The notes beneath the pieces were generated by a model. It searched no databases. It worked only from the letters and a program-made list of their open reading frames with translations, and was not told the DNA's origin. The position numbers were made by a program, and so were the translations under genes. A stretch of 64,000 nt of DNA from Strigops habroptila (Eukaryota > Chordata > Aves > Psittaciformes > Psittacidae), in the NCBI RefSeq assembly GCF_004027225.2, contig NC_044277.2, positions 35,062,812 through 35,126,811 on the forward strand. Reading direction: 5' to 3'. Every line of letters starts with the position of its first letter. The first letter of the stretch is position 1. Positions 62,601 through 64,000 of this stretch are shown here, in pieces.

Positions 62601-62645
62601 GATGGTGCAAACCAAGGAGAAACATCAACAACTTCACAAATCTAA
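59240..62645 (+). CDS. TCF24: TCF24, bHLH transcription factor, complete coding sequence
   Basis: TCF24 is a basic helix-loop-helix protein expected to bind E-box DNA in the nucleus as a dimer; its biological role is poorly known. Two coding exons (59240-59623 and 62532-62645) join in phase 0 to 165 residues. The bHLH occupies about residues 50-105: basic region [13 protein letters not shown] with the DNA-contacting E57 and R58/R60, helix 1 [15 protein letters not shown], then [20 protein letters not shown]. The exon 2 text [17 protein letters not shown] is a TCF24-specific tail that I recognise from the mammalian protein. I chose ATG 59240 because it lies 26 bases inside an exon with a GGTTGCAG acceptor and gives a family-like MD... 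start and length. An upstream in-frame ATG at 59048 would need the intron to be retained. Confidence 0.95.
59624..62531 (+). other. TCF24: TCF24 intron
   Basis: A 2.9-kb intron holding a CR1 3' end starting about 100 bp after the donor (59726-60098). A moderately GC-rich stretch (60.2-60.7 kb) with open frames of 70-125 codons shows no recognisable protein. The rest is AT-rich without features I can name. Confidence 0.65.
59726..60098 (+). mobile_element. CR1 LINE, 3' end
   Basis: Plus-strand CR1: GAGAGTTGGGCTTAGCCTGG, then ACAAGGGCATGTAGTTACAG, GGGTGGTGAGGCGCTGGCAC and finally CCTTCCAACCCAAACCGTTC. About 370 bp, sense to TCF24, inside its intron. Confidence 0.93.
62532..62645 (+). CDS. TCF24: TCF24 terminal coding exon
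   Basis: After a TCTCTCTTGCAG acceptor it encodes [20 protein letters not shown] then [17 protein letters not shown] and TAA, 37 residues. The first half is the conserved TCF24 tail; the second half is less conserved. Confidence 0.95.
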   Translation, partial: KWPMRSRLYIGATGQFLTHSAQGDGANQGETSTTSQI

Positions 62646-64000
62646 CCTCCCTTCTGGCTTTTAAAAAATAATTATTTATTACACTTTATATATTTAAGTT
62701 AAAAATAGTATCTATAGACAAGCTGCAATTCCTGAAATACTGTTTATAGAGAAGGAATTGATTCTTAAACGTAATTAATACCTCATTAAGTTAATGTGAT
62801 GTGTGGTTGGTTTGTATCACAGAGGGCACTGCTGGGGTCTGAATGGAGGGATTAGGGAAGGTGAGTGCAGCCGGTGCCAGCAGAAGTGGCTGCTGGTGGG
62901 GCGGGACACTGCACCCTCCGGGACAAGTGCTGGAGGGGTGCGCTGCAGAGAGGAGGGGAGAAGGCAGGCGGCAGTGAGAGCAGAGCGCTGCGGGCTCGGG
63001 CGGAAAGCAAAGGGCAAGCCTCAAAACAGCAATCAGAATCCCGCCTGCACTTTCTGCACTGCATAAAGCCGATGCTGGGAGTCCCACTGACCATGGCTGT
63101 CAGGCCAGGGCTTCATCCTTTGGGGAATCTTAAATGTGCAGAGCTATTCCCAGAAGGGTGGATTCATGTTCACCTCCAGTATAAATGTGCTGAGGTCTGT
63201 CCTGCAGCGCCTTGTCCAACAGCCACCAGCTGCTCTGCACATCAAGTATCGCTTGTGTCAATCCATACGATTGTGGTGCATGTTTAAAGCGTGTTTAGAT
63301 GTTTTCCCCTGCACAATCACGTCTGTCCAAGACACTGAGGTGCGTTTCTCTTGTCTTTTAGTGGGCTCATGCATTGAAACAAATGAACTTCACGTTGAAG
63401 TCTGAGGAGTTGGCTTGTTCACAGCACATTTTTCACTTAAGCATCATCTGTATTTAGGCAGGAAAAGTTGAAACTAAGCGCACAAGTGCCATCTGATGTC
63501 TGTTCTGTAAAACACTGTATCACTTGTTAATGCCAAGGTAAACCTTTTATTAAACATTATTCAGTGAACATTATGTACTTACTGAGTTGCAAAATCTGTG
63601 CCTGTTTTTCATTGTACAGGACCAGTAGTTTCTAATGGTAATACACTTTCTAATAGTAATATTCTGCATTTAGAGTAACTTCTTTCTGAAGACTTCATGG
63701 TTTAAGTTTTAAAATCACATTTAGGAAAAAGGAAAACAAAAATACTATCAAGAACAACCTTTATATATAGCATATATGTGTGTATATATATATAATCTAT
63801 TGCTCTCAGTCTTGAGTCTAACCTGTGATGTCTTCCGGAGGTGCTGAGCTGAGTGCCCAGGTTCACAGAACCCCAGGCCTCTGGTAAAAGAGAGGATCAT
63901 TGGAAAGAGCTGGACAAACCATATAGGATGGCAGTATGGCAAAAGTGTGAGCTGCCACCGCCCCTGCAGCAGTCTGAGCTTTTAGCAAGATTATTCTCTT
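62646..64000 (+). other. TCF24: TCF24 3' UTR and downstream flank
   Basis: The first 120 bases are AT-rich with ATTTA-type elements. A GC-richer stretch at 62.83-63.06 kb carries open frames on both strands without recognisable content. An ATTAAA at 63549-63554 is a plausible polyadenylation signal, and a TA-rich simple repeat lies at 63763-63794. Confidence 0.5.

Noticed and set aside
62865-63287. 140-codon plus frame downstream of TCF24
   Set aside because: Lies in the probable TCF24 3' UTR/flank, has competing frames on both strands and no recognisable domain.

Overview
This window is vertebrate nuclear DNA, almost certainly from a bird. Genes are split by AT-rich introns with GT-AG junctions. 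The dispersed repeats are mainly truncated CR1 LINE copies ending in ATTCTGTG-like tails. The gene order matches the amniote CSPP1-COPS5-PPP1R42-TCF24 block (human 8q13). A retroviral LTR fragment at about 0.58-0.79 kb resembles one I associate with songbirds and other Neoaves, but the species cannot be fixed from this sequence alone.

Layout. (1) 1-7 kb, minus strand: the 5' end of CSPP1 (two coding exons; the rest lies left of the window). (2) 6.87-8.4 kb: a CpG island shared by CSPP1 (leftward) and COPS5 (rightward), holding an RFX X-box-like palindrome and two strong, divergently oriented CTCF-like motifs. (3) 7.89-19.1 kb, plus strand: complete COPS5, eight coding exons, 339 aa, intact JAMM metalloprotease motif. 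(4) 19.1-27.4 kb: intergenic, with CR1 copies, a CORE-SINE/MIR relic, a perfect 14-bp inverted repeat and an unexplained 54-codon open frame on the minus strand. (5) 27.5-43.7 kb, plus strand: PPP1R42, seven coding exons, 317 aa, with a CpG-island promoter carrying a perfectly palindromic X-box. Its stop codon sits exactly at a splice-donor consensus, and a phase-matched candidate extra exon lies 7.5 kb downstream. (6) 43.7-55 kb: intergenic with several CR1 fragments. (7) 55.1-64 kb, plus strand: TCF24, with a CpG-island promoter, a bHLH exon and a terminal exon, giving 165 aa.

How the genes relate. COPS5 is the deneddylase subunit of the COP9 signalosome (housekeeping). CSPP1 (centrosome, spindle, cilium) and PPP1R42 (LRR protein of testis and centrosome, a PP1 partner) are cilium or centrosome related, which fits the X-box motifs in both of their promoters. 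TCF24 is a developmental-type bHLH factor. No bacterial-type operon, CRISPR array or exotic system is visible. The most interesting signals are regulatory (CTCF and X-box), the PPP1R42 stop/donor coincidence, the small open frame near 22.1 kb, and a tandem double hairpin in a PPP1R42 intron.
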